DNA of 53,687 bases, taken from NCBI GenBank assembly GCA_943327105.2, contig CALPVV020000005.1:1-53687 (forward strand), read 5' to 3'. Source of the stretch: Nitrosovibrio sp. Nv4. GTDB taxonomy: Bacteria > Bdellovibrionota > UBA1018 > CAIMNF01. The notes beneath the pieces were generated by a model. The model saw nothing but the letters and a program-made list of their open reading frames with translations. It searched no databases and was not told the DNA's origin. Positions 1-9,430 of the stretch are shown here, piece by piece. The position numbers were made by a program, and so were the translations under genes. Each line of letters opens with the position of its first letter. The stretch's first letter is position 1.

Positions 1-1188
1 ATTGCAGCCCTCGGCTATTTTGTCGACCTTTTTGACCTCGTTCTTTACGGTGTGGTCAGGGTATCGAGCCTGAAATCAATCGGGGTTCCTGATTCAGAAA
101 TGTTTACGGTCGGCGCTACTCTCTTGAATTATCAAATGGGCGGAATGCTGGTCGGGGGATTTGTCTGGGGGGCAATCGGTGATAAACATGGTCGCCGTGA
201 AGCGCTTTTTGGCTCGATTCTGATTTACTCGCTCGCCACTTTTTTGAATTCATTCGTCACCGACATCAACACCTATGCAGCACTTCGATTCATCGCAGGG
301 TTTGGCCTTGCGGGTGAACTTGGGGCTGCGATCACTCTGGTCAGCGAAGCCCTGCCTCAACACATTCGGGGGCTGGGGTCTGCACTCATTGCCACTGTCG
401 GTTTTGCCGGCGCCGCAGTTTCATCTTTCACCAGTCAACACCTCGGCTGGCAGCAAGCCTATCAATTAGGCGGGGTGCTCGGTATTGGTTTGCTCATTGC
501 CCGTATCAGTTTTCATGAGTCGACAATGTTCATCGACGCAAAATCAAAAAATTCATCGGTCAAATGGGGGTCTTTTGGCCAAATCATTTTCAACCGAAAG
601 CGACTCTCGATCTTCACACTTGGCCTGATTGCAGGTGTACCGATCTGGTATGTTGCCGGTATTTTGAGTTACTTCGCACCTGAACTTGCCCGATCGTTCA
701 ACATTTCAGGCGAAGTCACTGCCGGAACCACCATCATGGTGGGATACATCGGCGCCATGGTCGGTGACATCGCTTGCGCACTTATGAGCCAACGTCTTCA
801 ATCCCGAAAAAAGGCTGTCTTTGCTTTCATGGTGTTAGGTGCATCGGTTTCATTGCTCAGTGCCCTTTTCTTACGGGACTCTACTCCGAACGCCTTCTAC
901 CTTTCACGAATGATCATTGGTTTTGGAAACGGCTACATTGCAATGTTGATTGCCTGGATGGCCGAAGTGTTCGGCACGAACCTCAGAGCAACTGTTGCCA
1001 TCACGATTTCAAACCTGATTCGTGGGTCAGTGATTCCACTCACCTTGATGATGGAATTCCTGAAAACCCGGATGGATCTGGTCTCAGCATCGGTCTGGAT
1101 CGGCGTGGTGTGTTTCGGTGGCGCCTTGGTCTCGATTCTCTTCATTCCTGAAACGTTTCATCGCAAACTTGATTATATTGAAGAATAA
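1..1188 (+). CDS. MFS transporter, 5' end missing
   Basis: The reading frame is open from the first base of the window, so this is the C-terminal part of a longer gene. A GTG at 52 is internal, because in-frame residues before it (GYFVDLFDLVLYG) look like the first transmembrane helix of a major facilitator transporter. The cytoplasmic loop after helix 2 carries the MFS signature GAIGDKHGRREAL. About ten hydrophobic helices follow, with a basic loop near the middle. The protein should move a small solute, possibly a sugar or organic acid, across the inner membrane by secondary transport. The substrate cannot be told from the sequence. It ends at TAA with no convincing terminator before the next gene. 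Confidence 0.9.
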   Translation: MAALGYFVDLFDLVLYGVVRVSSLKSIGVPDSEMFTVGATLLNYQMGGMLVGGFVWGAIGDKHGRREALFGSILIYSLATFLNSFVTDINTYAALRFIAGFGLAGELGAAITLVSEALPQHIRGLGSALIATVGFAGAAVSSFTSQHLGWQQAYQLGGVLGIGLLIARISFHESTMFIDAKSKNSSVKWGSFGQIIFNRKRLSIFTLGLIAGVPIWYVAGILSYFAPELARSFNISGEVTAGTTIMVGYIGAMVGDIACALMSQRLQSRKKAVFAFMVLGASVSLLSALFLRDSTPNAFYLSRMIIGFGNGYIAMLIAWMAEVFGTNLRATVAITISNLIRGSVIPLTLMMEFLKTRMDLVSASVWIGVVCFGGALVSILFIPETFHRKLDYIEE

Positions 1189-1273
1189 CAAATATTTAGT
1201 TTGTTGTTCGTTTTCATTGCACGCCGTCTGATTTTCGACTAAAACCCTTCTACAAGTTTAAGAAAGGGGGATT

Positions 1274-1795
1274 ATGTCTACACCAAGCAAGCTCACACCA
1301 ACGTTACTTCTTTGTGCATCATTCATTCCCTCAATGACACTCCCGTCTTTTCCTGACCATCCTGATCTTGACCTTTTGAAACTGACTTGTTCACGGGTTG
1401 AAGAGCAAAATGGCCAAAAATATCAAAGCGAAATTCACTTTGTGAAGGCTGGCCGTTCAACGCTACCCAATCGAAAAGCACCTGACATCAATGACCCTAC
1501 CAATACATTGATGAATCAAAATATTGAAGGTGAAGTGTTGAGTTATCTCGTTCGAAACAAAGAGAAGGTTTTCATCTCTGGCTATAGCCTATTTGCGATT
1601 TCTTACCACGACCAATTGATCAGCGGTATGACCGGTGACCCGATGACCGCGGCTGACGGTAGTTTCTCACTTTCACGAATGAAACAACGAACCAAAGGGC
1701 CTTGGTTGTTTTCTTATACCGGTATCGCTGGTCAGCACATCGAAGGTGAGTTTCAGTGCGTTTATAATAATAATTTCAATGATTTAGATAATTAG
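1274..1795 (+). CDS. hypothetical secreted protein, 173 aa
   Basis: I do not recognise the family. The start is well supported by a purine-rich ribosome site (agaaaggggg) a few bases upstream of ATG. The N-terminus is short and basic, then hydrophobic (about residues 8-24), which fits a signal peptide without a lipobox cysteine. The mature part has two cysteines, one near residue 36 and one near the C-terminus (FQCVYNN), which could form a periplasmic disulfide. The composition suggests a small beta-rich domain. It stands alone, 85 bp after the transporter and 79 bp before the ATPase gene, all on the same strand. Confidence 0.6.
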   Translation: MSTPSKLTPTLLLCASFIPSMTLPSFPDHPDLDLLKLTCSRVEEQNGQKYQSEIHFVKAGRSTLPNRKAPDINDPTNTLMNQNIEGEVLSYLVRNKEKVFISGYSLFAISYHDQLISGMTGDPMTAADGSFSLSRMKQRTKGPWLFSYTGIAGQHIEGEFQCVYNNNFNDLDN

Positions 1796-1874
1796 TCGAT
1801 TTTTTACGTTGCTATCTTAAAAAATAGACCATTTTTTAGTTTTGTAGCATGAAAATCCGACTTATCATGAAACA

Positions 1875-3050
1875 ATGCTTAAACGTGATCTAAAACTGAA
1901 TCCAAAACACTCCTCATTCTTATTCGGTCCACGACTCACCGGTAAATCAACCTGCATTAAAATGCATTTCAACAATGCCAAGACTTTTAACCTCCTTGAA
2001 GAAGATCTTTTTTTGCAATTCATCAGTAACCCAAAACTGTTTCGAAACCTGTGTATCCAGCACCACAAAAAGACCGGAGAAAAGCTTTTCATCCTCGATG
2101 AAGTTCAACGCCTGCCATTCCTACTAAACGAAGTTCACAGCATGATTGAAAACCAAGGCTTTATTTTCATTCTATCAGGATCAAGCGCACGCAAACTGAA
2201 ACGCGCTGGCGCAAACCTTTTAGCAGGTCGGGCACTTGAGAATTTTCTTTTTCCACTCACCTATCACGAAATCATAAATGCTCAGCAGGAGTTCGATTTG
2301 GAAAGTATTCTAAAATACGGCTCCCTTCCAAAGGTTTATCTATCTAACGAAGAAGAAAAGAAGGGAATCTTAAGGGCATATGTGAACACCTATCTCAACG
2401 AGGAAATCCAACAAGAAGGCGGAGTGAGGAATCTGCCCGCATTCATTCGGTTTCTTGAGCTCGCAGCTGAATCGAACTCCCAAGAACTGAACTACAGCCA
2501 GATCGCGAGCGACTCCGGCGTCAGAAGTTCAACCATCAAAGAATATTATTCTATTCTTTCAGAAACCAGAATTGGTACCTTTCTCTACCCTTGGACAAAA
2601 TCGGTAAGAAAGGAATTGGCAGGCAGTCCAAAATTCTATTTTTTCGATCTCGGTATTGTGAACGCACTTCTTCAAAAACTAACTTCGAATTTAAGCAATT
2701 CTGAAAAAGGACCTCTTTTTGAACAATGGCTCATCAATCAAGTGATTGCTCACATTCACTATCACCAACTGGAACGATCCCTGAATTACTGGAAAACAAA
2801 AGCGGGTGTAGAGGTTGATTTACTGGTATCTCAATCACGAAAACCAATATCTGCAATTGAAATCAAGTGGACTTCAAACCCAACAACTGCACATTTCTCA
2901 GGTTTAAAATCAATTCAAGAAGAACATCCGAACATTAAATGCTTTCTGGTTTGTAATATCCCTGCGCCAGAGACACGAAAAATAAAAGGGAAGGACGTCG
3001 AAGTCCTTCCCTTTTCAGATTTTTTAACAAATTTAGATCAGTATCTGTAA
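1875..3050 (+). CDS. AAA ATPase with DUF4143-type C-terminal domain
   Basis: The protein has 391 aa. A Walker A motif (FGPRLTGKST) lies near residues 17-26. A Walker B-like LDEVQRLP and a sensor-like FILSGSSARKLKR follow, the order seen in archaeal-type P-loop ATPases of the AAA_14/DUF4143 group. The C-terminal part contains a nuclease-like core (GVEVDLLV ... AIEIKWT) typical of DUF4143 proteins. The biochemical role of this family is poorly defined; members are often found in accessory DNA and have been suggested to act with toxin-antitoxin or restriction functions. The ATG lacks a Shine-Dalgarno sequence. The last 60 bp of the gene contain a strong terminator hairpin that probably serves the convergent sdh operon. 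Confidence 0.85.
   Translation: MLKRDLKLNPKHSSFLFGPRLTGKSTCIKMHFNNAKTFNLLEEDLFLQFISNPKLFRNLCIQHHKKTGEKLFILDEVQRLPFLLNEVHSMIENQGFIFILSGSSARKLKRAGANLLAGRALENFLFPLTYHEIINAQQEFDLESILKYGSLPKVYLSNEEEKKGILRAYVNTYLNEEIQQEGGVRNLPAFIRFLELAAESNSQELNYSQIASDSGVRSSTIKEYYSILSETRIGTFLYPWTKSVRKELAGSPKFYFFDLGIVNALLQKLTSNLSNSEKGPLFEQWLINQVIAHIHYHQLERSLNYWKTKAGVEVDLLVSQSRKPISAIEIKWTSNPTTAHFSGLKSIQEEHPNIKCFLVCNIPAPETRKIKGKDVEVLPFSDFLTNLDQYL
2984..3015 (-). terminator. Rho-independent terminator for the sdh operon, inside the ATPase gene
   Basis: A perfect 13-bp inverted repeat (AAAAGGGAAGGAC, loop GTCGAA, GTCCTTCCCTTTT) is followed on the minus strand by TTTTATTTTT and on the plus strand by CAGATTTTTT. It lies within the last codons of the convergent ATPase gene, while the sdhB stop is only 38 bp away. 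It can work in both directions, but on the plus strand it would act before the ATPase stop codon, so the main user is probably the sdh mRNA. Confidence 0.85.
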
Positions 3051-3053
3051 AAA

Positions 3054-3863
3054 TCAAGCTCCGCCGTCGGCACTGCCCATTCCTTCACGGAAATTGGCAG
3101 CAAGAGCAGCAAATAGATATTCACGCTTCATGATGGCGATGTTTTGAATGGAGATCTTTTTCGGACAAGCCGCTTCACACTCTTGCAAGTTCGAACAGCT
3201 ACCGAAACCTTCTTTATCCATCTGACCCACCATGCGAATTGCACGCTCTTTACGCTGAGGGTGACCTTGCGGAAGAAGTGACAACTGAGCAATTTTTGCT
3301 GATGTAAAGAGAGACGCTGAAGCATTCGGGCAAGCTGCTACGCAGGCACCACAACCGATACAAGCAGCCGCATCCATCGCGCGGTCAGCAAGATCTTTCG
3401 GAACCAAGATCGCATTTGCATCAGCATGAGGACCCGTTTTTGCGCCAGTGTATCCGCCCGCCATTTGAATGCGGTCGAATGCACGACGATCGGTCACGAG
3501 GTCACGCACAACTGGAAAAGCTTTTGCTCTCCATGGTTCGATGGTGATGGTGTCATTGTTTTCAAATGAACGCATGTAAAGCTGGCAAGTGGTTGCGCCA
3601 CGAACCGGACCATGCGCTTGCCCACTGATCATGAGTGAACACGTTCCGCAAATTCCTTCACGGCAATCGCTTTCAAACTCAACCGGACGAACGCCTTCTT
3701 TCAAAAGCTTTTCGTTCAAGACGTCAAGCATCTCAAGAAATGACATATTAGTGAGAACGTTATCGAGAGAGTACTGCTCGAAACGTCCTGCATCTTTTAC
3801 GCTTTCCTGGCGCCAGATTTTCAATTTGATATTGATCGTTTTAGAGGTTGTATGTGCAGCCAT
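3054..3863 (-). CDS. sdhB: succinate dehydrogenase / fumarate reductase iron-sulfur subunit
   Basis: SdhB passes electrons from the flavin of SdhA to the membrane quinone. The protein has 269 aa. The N-terminal 2Fe-2S ferredoxin domain has Cys67, Cys72, Cys75 (CREGICGTC) and Cys93. The C-terminal domain has CIGCGACVAACP (Cys168, 171, 174, 178) and CSNLQECEAACP (Cys223, 229, 233) for the 4Fe-4S and 3Fe-4S clusters. The start has an AAGGAG site, and the gene begins one base after the sdhA stop. It is the last gene of sdhCAB. Sequence style (type-B, long second cluster region) matches enzymes of Bdellovibrio, Myxococcus and Bacteroidetes, which use menaquinone. Confidence 0.97.
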   Translation of the reverse strand: MAAHTTSKTINIKLKIWRQESVKDAGRFEQYSLDNVLTNMSFLEMLDVLNEKLLKEGVRPVEFESDCREGICGTCSLMISGQAHGPVRGATTCQLYMRSFENNDTITIEPWRAKAFPVVRDLVTDRRAFDRIQMAGGYTGAKTGPHADANAILVPKDLADRAMDAAACIGCGACVAACPNASASLFTSAKIAQLSLLPQGHPQRKERAIRMVGQMDKEGFGSCSNLQECEAACPKKISIQNIAIMKREYLFAALAANFREGMGSADGGA

Positions 3864-3864
3864 A

Positions 3865-5799
3865 TTACTTATAGCTCCTTACTGAGAGTTTAACGTTTTC
3901 GAACTTGAGTTCTTCCTGGTGACGAACAGGTTCAGCGCCTTTGCCTTTGTATTCCCAAGCAGCAACGTGAGCGTATTTCTCGTCATCGCGTTTTGCTTCA
4001 CCTTCGTCTTGGCTTTCAACTCGGAAGTGACCACCGCAAGACTCTTCACGCGCAAGAGCATCGCGAGCCATCAGGGCACCCAATTCAAGGAAGTCTGCCA
4101 ATCGACCGGCAACCTGAAGGTTTGAGTTCAGGTTTTGGTCATCGTTCAAGAGCATGTTTTCGTCGAAGTCTTTTTGAAGTTGAGCGATTTTTTCAATCGC
4201 TACTTTCAAGCCTTCAGCTGTTCTTGCCATTCCGACGTATTCCCACATCACGTTACCAAGATCGCGGTGAATTTCAGAAGGGGTACGCTTACCCTTTTTA
4301 CCAACAGCAATCATTTTATTGATGCCGTCTTTTACATTTTGCTCAGCCGCTTCAAATGCCGGGTGAGAAGTTTCGACTTTCTTCAAAAGCTCTTGCGCGT
4401 ATGTACCGAGATAGTTAGTCACGGTAAACGGCAACACGAAGTAACCATCAGACAAACCTTGCATGAGCGCAGAAGCACCGAGACGGTTTGCACCGTGATC
4501 AGAGAAGTTCGCCTCACCCGCACAGAACAAACCTTCAAGGTTGGTCATGAGGTTATAGTCAACCCAAAGGCCACCCATGGTGTAGTGAACCGCTGGGTAA
4601 ATTCTCATCGGGTTCTTGTATGGGTTTTCATTGGTGATCTCGTGATACATGTCGAAAAGGTTTCCGTATTTCTCACGAACTACGCTCTCACTGTCACGCT
4701 TGATTGCAGCTGCAAAATCAAGATAAACCGCTTTACCGGATTCACCTACGCCGCGGCCTTCATCACATACTTCTTTTGCCGCACGAGATGCGATATCGCG
4801 TGGTGCAAGGTTACCGAAGCTCGGGTATTTTCTTTCAAGATAATAATCACGATCTTCTTCGGCGATCTGGCTTGGATCTTTTTTGCAGTCTTCTTTTTTC
4901 TTAGGTACCCAAACGCGTCCGTCGTTACGAAGTGACTCTGACATCAGGGTCAACTTCGCCTGATGACTTCCGGAAACCGGAATACAGGTTGGGTGAATTT
5001 GTACGTAACAAGGGTTACCAAAAAAAGCTCCACGCCTATGGGCTCTCCAAGTTGCGGTAACGTTCGAGTTCATTGCACTCGTAGAAAGATAGTATACGCG
5101 GCTATAACCACCGGTACAAAGAATGACCAAATCAGCCGCATGGCGCTCGATCTCACCCGTGTGAAGGTGACGAGTGATGATTCCGCGAGCCTTGCCTTCG
5201 ACCATTACTACATCCAGCATTTCGCGATAAGGGAACAAAGTGACTTTGCCTTTATCCACTTCTTTCATCAGCGCGGAATACGCGCCCAAAAGAAGTTGCT
5301 GGCCGGTTTGTCCACGGGCATAGAAAGTACGGGAAACTTGAGCACCACCGAAAGAACGGTTTGCGAGTTCACCCGAATATTCACGAGCAAATGGAACACC
5401 CTGAGCTACACATTGGTCGATGATCTTGACCGAGTTTTCAGCAAGACGATAGACGTTCGATTCACGTGCACGGTAGTCCCCACCTTTAATGGTGTCGTAG
5501 AACAAGCGCCAAATCGAGTCACCATCGTTCGGATAAGACTTCGCAGCGTTAATTCCGCCTTGAGCAGCGATCGAGTGAGCGCGACGAGCAGAATCGTGAG
5601 TACAGAAAGCTTTTACGTTGTATCCAAGCTCTGCAAGAGAAGCGGCAGCAGATGCTCCGGCAAGACCGGTTCCAACTACAATCACATTATACTTACGTTT
5701 GTTGGCCGGGTTAACCAGCTTCATGTTTGCTTTATAAGAATCCCACTTTTGCGCGAGAGGACCTTCGGGAGCACCCGATTTCAAATCAATTTTACTCAT
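3865..5799 (-). CDS. sdhA: succinate dehydrogenase / fumarate reductase flavoprotein subunit
   Basis: SdhA oxidises succinate to fumarate on a covalently bound FAD. The N-terminus has the dinucleotide-binding motif [19 protein letters not shown]. The flavin-linking histidine segment follows ([14 protein letters not shown]), then the substrate-site segment HPTCIPVSG and the FAD-binding [10 protein letters not shown] ... [19 protein letters not shown]. From the chosen ATG the protein has 644 aa, normal for the type-B family. I chose the ATG at 5799 because AAGGAGGTG precedes it and because it overlaps the sdhC stop as ATGA. The reading frame continues upstream to 5886, but that extension lies inside sdhC and has no homology to the family. 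Confidence 0.97.
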   Translation of the reverse strand: MSKIDLKSGAPEGPLAQKWDSYKANMKLVNPANKRKYNVIVVGTGLAGASAAASLAELGYNVKAFCTHDSARRAHSIAAQGGINAAKSYPNDGDSIWRLFYDTIKGGDYRARESNVYRLAENSVKIIDQCVAQGVPFAREYSGELANRSFGGAQVSRTFYARGQTGQQLLLGAYSALMKEVDKGKVTLFPYREMLDVVMVEGKARGIITRHLHTGEIERHAADLVILCTGGYSRVYYLSTSAMNSNVTATWRAHRRGAFFGNPCYVQIHPTCIPVSGSHQAKLTLMSESLRNDGRVWVPKKKEDCKKDPSQIAEEDRDYYLERKYPSFGNLAPRDIASRAAKEVCDEGRGVGESGKAVYLDFAAAIKRDSESVVREKYGNLFDMYHEITNENPYKNPMRIYPAVHYTMGGLWVDYNLMTNLEGLFCAGEANFSDHGANRLGASALMQGLSDGYFVLPFTVTNYLGTYAQELLKKVETSHPAFEAAEQNVKDGINKMIAVGKKGKRTPSEIHRDLGNVMWEYVGMARTAEGLKVAIEKIAQLQKDFDENMLLNDDQNLNSNLQVAGRLADFLELGALMARDALAREESCGGHFRVESQDEGEAKRDDEKYAHVAAWEYKGKGAEPVRHQEELKFENVKLSVRSYK

Positions 5800-6497
5800 T
5801 GTGCACCTCCTTGGGTTGCATAGATGTAGATCGGCATGAATAAGAACCCTACCGTGAGAAGAATCGCGATGATGAAACCAAGGCAATAAATCGGTTTAGA
5901 CCAACGTGGATTCAACATTCCAAGAGATTGGAACGCGCTCCAGAAACCATGACGGAAGTGGAAACCCAAAAAGAACATCGAGCCCACGTAGAAAATCACG
6001 TTCTTGATATCGAGGAAGGTTTCAACCACCACACGGTAAATGTCATGAACCATGACTCCACTTACATTCGCAGTGTAACCGTCTTCAATTTTTGGACCAA
6101 AGCGGAACTGAATGAGGTGAACCACGATGAACACCAAAAGCACTAAGCCGGTAATGATCATGTTGCGGGTCGTAACTGTATTCTTCGTAGGGCCACCTTT
6201 TGATTTAGGTGCGTCATATTGAACAGCTCTTGCAACTTTTGATGAATACGTCACTTGAATGGCGGTAACGACATGGAGAAGGATCGTCAACCCGAGACCA
6301 AGCTCAAGAATGAGTTTACCAATTCCAAGTGCATCCAATTTGGCTGCGTAGGTGTTAATTGCATCGCCAGATCCGGTATAAAGGGTCAAGTTCCCGAGAA
6401 GGTGAACGACGATGAAGAGAACGAGGGCGAAACCTGACGCTCCCATGAGATATTTTCTGCCAAGGGTAGAAGTGAAAAGCCGTTTTAACGGTACCAT
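5796..6497 (-). CDS. sdhC: succinate dehydrogenase cytochrome b subunit (type B, b558)
   Basis: This is the single membrane anchor of a type-B succinate:quinone reductase, with five predicted helices in 233 aa. Histidines inside helices ([29 protein letters not shown]) are candidates for ligands of two haems b. No sdhD is present, as expected for this class. The start at 6497 has a good CAGGAG site 7 bases upstream; the frame extends upstream by 12 codons without an initiation signal. It is the first gene of sdhCAB and is transcribed away from a LysR-type regulator 101 bp upstream. Confidence 0.95.
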   Translation of the reverse strand: MVPLKRLFTSTLGRKYLMGASGFALVLFIVVHLLGNLTLYTGSGDAINTYAAKLDALGIGKLILELGLGLTILLHVVTAIQVTYSSKVARAVQYDAPKSKGGPTKNTVTTRNMIITGLVLLVFIVVHLIQFRFGPKIEDGYTANVSGVMVHDIYRVVVETFLDIKNVIFYVGSMFFLGFHFRHGFWSAFQSLGMLNPRWSKPIYCLGFIIAILLTVGFLFMPIYIYATQGGAQ

Positions 6498-6598
6498 GTT
6501 GGAACTCCTGATTGGTTGTCTTGTGCAGTCCATAATATCTCAAACATTGTTGATTCACCACTTGATTTCATTGATTTCATCTCTGTACTCTTAAAGAT

Positions 6599-7507
6599 AT
6601 GCTGATCGATCAAATCAATTTGAACCAACTCCGAGTTTTTGAATCGGTTTACCGTAGTAAGAGCATGACACATGCAGCAAGAGAGTTGCATCTCACCCAG
6701 TCCGGGGTAAGTCAGCACATCAAAGCACTCGAAGACGTTCTCGAGATCAAGCTTTTTGATCGAATCAAACAAAAACTGGTTCCAACCCCTTTGGCAAAAG
6801 AGCTCTACACCCATACCGCTAAAAGCTTCGAAGAGATTGAAACTATTCTGAATCGTTTGAAAAAAACCGATAAAGAACTCACTGGCCACGTATCGATCGG
6901 CTTGCCGATTGAATTTGGGAACAACATCGTTCTTCCTCTACTGACTGAGTTTCAAAAAAAGCACCCGAAGGTACGCTTCAAGATTCGTCAGGGCTTTCCG
7001 TTCGAAATGAACCACTTGCTCATGAATGGAGAACTCGACTTCGCTTTTGTTGACTCTTTTGCAATGGATAAGGGCATTAAAACGGAAGCCGTTTACGATG
7101 AGGTTCTTGAGCTTTGCGTTTCGAAAAAACTTGGAATCTCGGACAAAAAATCGACAGACTTCTCCTTCTACGAAAAACTGAACTACGTCGACTACCAGGA
7201 AGAACAATCAGTATTAAGCCTTTGGATGAAGCACCACACTCAGACCAAAAACTCGGAACTCGATGTAAAGGTCTACGTGATGGACGCTCAAGCCGTTGGT
7301 CGCTTGGTCACACAAGGCCTAGGGGCCGGTGTTTTACCTCACCACTTGGTTGAAAAAATGAAAGCAGCCGGCGAGAATCTTCAAATTCTTGAAGGCTCAG
7401 GCAAACCACTTCACAATGAAATCTCGATTGCATTCGTAGGTGAAAAGACCCTGACCGCAAGTGCTCTTGCCGTTCTCGATTTCATGAAGAAAAAACTATG
7501 TCCGTAA
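6599..7507 (+). CDS. LysR-family transcriptional regulator
   Basis: The protein has 302 aa, the normal length. The N-terminal winged helix-turn-helix (residues about 5-65) includes the typical MTHAARELHLTQSGVSQHI recognition region. The C-terminal two-lobe effector domain follows (GHVSIGLPIEFGNN ... LVTQGLGAGVLPHH). Such proteins bind a small molecule and usually regulate a divergent gene. Here the divergent gene is sdhC, so control of succinate dehydrogenase is a reasonable guess, although the linked downstream genes are equally possible targets. The start has no clear ribosome site. The gene overlaps the next by 10 bp. Confidence 0.92.
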   Translation: MLIDQINLNQLRVFESVYRSKSMTHAARELHLTQSGVSQHIKALEDVLEIKLFDRIKQKLVPTPLAKELYTHTAKSFEEIETILNRLKKTDKELTGHVSIGLPIEFGNNIVLPLLTEFQKKHPKVRFKIRQGFPFEMNHLLMNGELDFAFVDSFAMDKGIKTEAVYDEVLELCVSKKLGISDKKSTDFSFYEKLNYVDYQEEQSVLSLWMKHHTQTKNSELDVKVYVMDAQAVGRLVTQGLGAGVLPHHLVEKMKAAGENLQILEGSGKPLHNEISIAFVGEKTLTASALAVLDFMKKKLCP

Positions 7508-7959
7508 AATTTGAAACCAAGTTTCAACACGAGTACTTCGAAGACTACGAAGACGGTGAATGCATCTTTGAAGAAGGCGACACCGGACGTGATCTTTACA
7601 TCATTCAAAGTGGTAGCGTTCGAATCAAAAAAAAATCATCAAACGAAGAACTTGAAATGACCGTATTCAACAAAGGTGACTTCTTTGGTGATATGGCTCT
7701 TCTTCAAAGCCTTCCCCGCTACGCCAGCGCCTATTCCGTCGGTAAAACGAGATTACTGATTTTAAAACCAGCAGGTTTTTTGCTGAAAATCCGGCGTGAT
7801 CCGACTTTTGCTTTTGAAATGCTTCAACAACTGAGCTTTCGAGTGAAAATCACAAACGATCGTCTTTTAGAACTCGTCACCCGTCACAAGATTCCGAAAG
7901 ATGATGTACAAAGCCTGCTCAACGCCCTTCGCGGAGCCGGAGACCCCGATAAGCCGTGA
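7498..7959 (+). CDS. cyclic nucleotide-binding domain protein
   Basis: The protein has 153 aa and is essentially one cNMP-binding beta-roll: GECIFEEGDTGRDLYIIQSG, then GDFFGDMALLQSLPRYASAYS, where the phosphate-binding cassette has the FGDMALL core followed by R. There is no DNA-binding domain after it, only a helical tail, so it is not a CRP-type regulator by itself. It may sense a nucleotide and act on a partner protein. Its start overlaps the LysR gene by 10 bp and its end overlaps the phosphoesterase start (GTGA), which points to one operon of three genes. Confidence 0.88.
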   Translation: MSVKFETKFQHEYFEDYEDGECIFEEGDTGRDLYIIQSGSVRIKKKSSNEELEMTVFNKGDFFGDMALLQSLPRYASAYSVGKTRLLILKPAGFLLKIRRDPTFAFEMLQQLSFRVKITNDRLLELVTRHKIPKDDVQSLLNALRGAGDPDKP

Positions 7960-8690
7960 TCACCACCATCCGGTCTGATCGATTAGTCGTCATTTCTGAT
8001 TTGCACCTTGGAAACCCTTTTTCAAATTCCAAGAAAAAGGTCATTCCGTTTTTAAAATGGGCCGCCAAGGAAAAATACGATGTATGCATCAACGGCGACG
8101 GGCTTGAGATCGCCCAGTCCAGCTTTTCAAAAGTCGCCTTTGAAGTGCCTGAATTCTTGCGTGCGCTCAGTGAACTAAGACGTGCCGGCCGCGAAGTCTA
8201 TTATATCACCGGCAACCATGACATCGCCCTCGAGCATTTTTTGGAAGACTGGGGAATGATGAAAGTATCGCCCTTTTTGAACGTACACAGCGGTGACCTT
8301 CGTGTTCGCATCGAACACGGCCATATCTACGACCCGTTTTTTGTAAAATATCCGGTTCTTTATGATCGCCTGACCCACTTTGCCGGCTTTTTACTCAAGA
8401 TCAATCCGAAAATCTATAAGCTTTGGATACTTTTTGAAAAGTGGACCTCTTACCGTCGCGCAAAAAAATCAGGAATCGTCGGTGAACAACCGCATTTTCG
8501 CGAAGCCGCTGAAGAACTCACCAACCGTGGCTTTGATGCCGTGATCTTCGGTCACACTCACCACGCAGGTGAAAAGAATCTTGAAAACGGCAATCGCTAC
8601 TTCAACACCGGCTCATGGATGCTGACCACGCATTATGCAAAAATCGAAGCCGGAAAAGTCAGCCTTGAAATTTGGGGTATCGGTGCCTGA
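7956..8690 (+). CDS. metallophosphoesterase, LpxH-like
   Basis: The protein has 244 aa. Metal-binding motifs of the calcineurin-like fold are present in order: SDLHLGN (Asp15, His17), NGDG (Asp48), TGNHD (Asn87, His88) and FGHTHHA near residue 200. The overall plan resembles UDP-2,3-diacylglucosamine pyrophosphatase (LpxH) of lipid A synthesis, but LpxH-like relatives of other function exist, so I leave the symbol out. It starts with GTG overlapping the stop of the cNMP-binding gene. The last codons and stop (GGT GCC TGA) are part of the left 43-bp inverted repeat of the adjacent transposase element, so the C-terminus may have been altered by its insertion. Confidence 0.85.
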   Translation: MITTIRSDRLVVISDLHLGNPFSNSKKKVIPFLKWAAKEKYDVCINGDGLEIAQSSFSKVAFEVPEFLRALSELRRAGREVYYITGNHDIALEHFLEDWGMMKVSPFLNVHSGDLRVRIEHGHIYDPFFVKYPVLYDRLTHFAGFLLKINPKIYKLWILFEKWTSYRRAKKSGIVGEQPHFREAAEELTNRGFDAVIFGHTHHAGEKNLENGNRYFNTGSWMLTTHYAKIEAGKVSLEIWGIGA

Positions 8691-8724
8691 CTACTTTCCT
8701 ATGCTGGCCGCATTATTTTAATGA
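8682..8724 (+). repeat. left 43-bp inverted repeat
   Basis: Exact reverse complement of 9431-9473. It contains the stop codon of the LpxH-like gene (8688-8690) and, on the other strand, the stop codon of the transposase gene (8718-8720). The identity ends abruptly at both borders (8681 and 8725 do not match). Confidence 0.95.
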
Positions 8725-9371
8725 CCTTGATCCACAATTTTTGCTTTTGCTTGCTTCCACCCCGACTTATTTGGAACAAATCGTGTCTTTTTGAATGCAC
8801 CTTTAATTGCTAAATCTTGTTCATTGGGAAAAGGCAAGTTTAACCAACCCAAAAAATCACTGACATTTTTTTCTGGTATCAAACTCTGATGACCGCTAGG
8901 TGGTTTCAATGGGAATTCAAAAAAACTATCTTTCAAAAGATCTTGAATTGTACTGAATGGATAAGTCTCTACCGAGTTAGAGAGTTTAGCTTTAACCGGA
9001 TTTCGATAAACATATTTTAAGGCACAATCAAAATAATGTTCATTGTCGATCAAAGACCCATGATAACGACCGCCGAAAACACGACCTGTTCTGCCAGAGC
9101 TGACATTAATCTTTTTGGTGACCGATAGCATGAAAGCTTGCATCACCACGCCAAGCCCCTCAGCGGGAGTGGTAATCAATAAATGAAAGTGGTTCGGCAT
9201 TAATACAAATGCGTGAATTTCACACCCAAACTTTTCAACAATTACATTTATTTCAGCCGATACAATCGCCCAAACATCATAAATTGGAATTGGAAAATGC
9301 TCTTTATTATTACATCTTGCAGTTACGTGATACGGATACTCGGTTGATCTAATTAATGGTTTTCTTGGCAT
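8718..9371 (-). CDS. REP-associated tyrosine transposase (Y1_Tnp / RAYT)
   Basis: The protein has 217 aa from the chosen start MPRKPLIRS. The HUH motif is MPNHFHLL (His61, His63) and the catalytic tyrosine is in KYVYRNPVKA (about residue 120). The start of the family (RxxxYPYHVTARCNN) is intact, so the gene looks functional. Such enzymes cut and rejoin single-stranded DNA at REP hairpins. A hairpin (AGGGC aaat GCCCT, 9372-9385) touches the ATG and contains the only AAGGG ribosome-site candidate, so translation may be held low. An upstream in-frame ATG at 9392 lies before this hairpin. Confidence 0.9.
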   Translation of the reverse strand: MPRKPLIRSTEYPYHVTARCNNKEHFPIPIYDVWAIVSAEINVIVEKFGCEIHAFVLMPNHFHLLITTPAEGLGVVMQAFMLSVTKKINVSSGRTGRVFGGRYHGSLIDNEHYFDCALKYVYRNPVKAKLSNSVETYPFSTIQDLLKDSFFEFPLKPPSGHQSLIPEKNVSDFLGWLNLPFPNEQDLAIKGAFKKTRFVPNKSGWKQAKAKIVDQGH

Positions 9372-9430
9372 AGGGCAAATGCCCTTTATCAATTAAAGTG
9401 CCAATGAATATTTAGCTGGGCATGCCTAAC

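Noticed and set aside
1875-3050. The ATPase as part of a defence island
   Set aside because: It stands alone between a secreted protein gene and sdhB, with no partner nuclease or toxin nearby.
4135-5823. Two long open frames on the plus strand opposite sdhA (4135-4935 and 4963-5823)
   Set aside because: They lie entirely antisense to a certain sdhA gene, show no family motifs and have low-complexity Phe/Val-rich composition typical of reverse-strand shadows.
5800-5886. Longer N-terminus of sdhA starting at 5886
   Set aside because: It lies inside sdhC, has no similarity to the family, and the ATG at 5799 has a near-perfect ribosome site.
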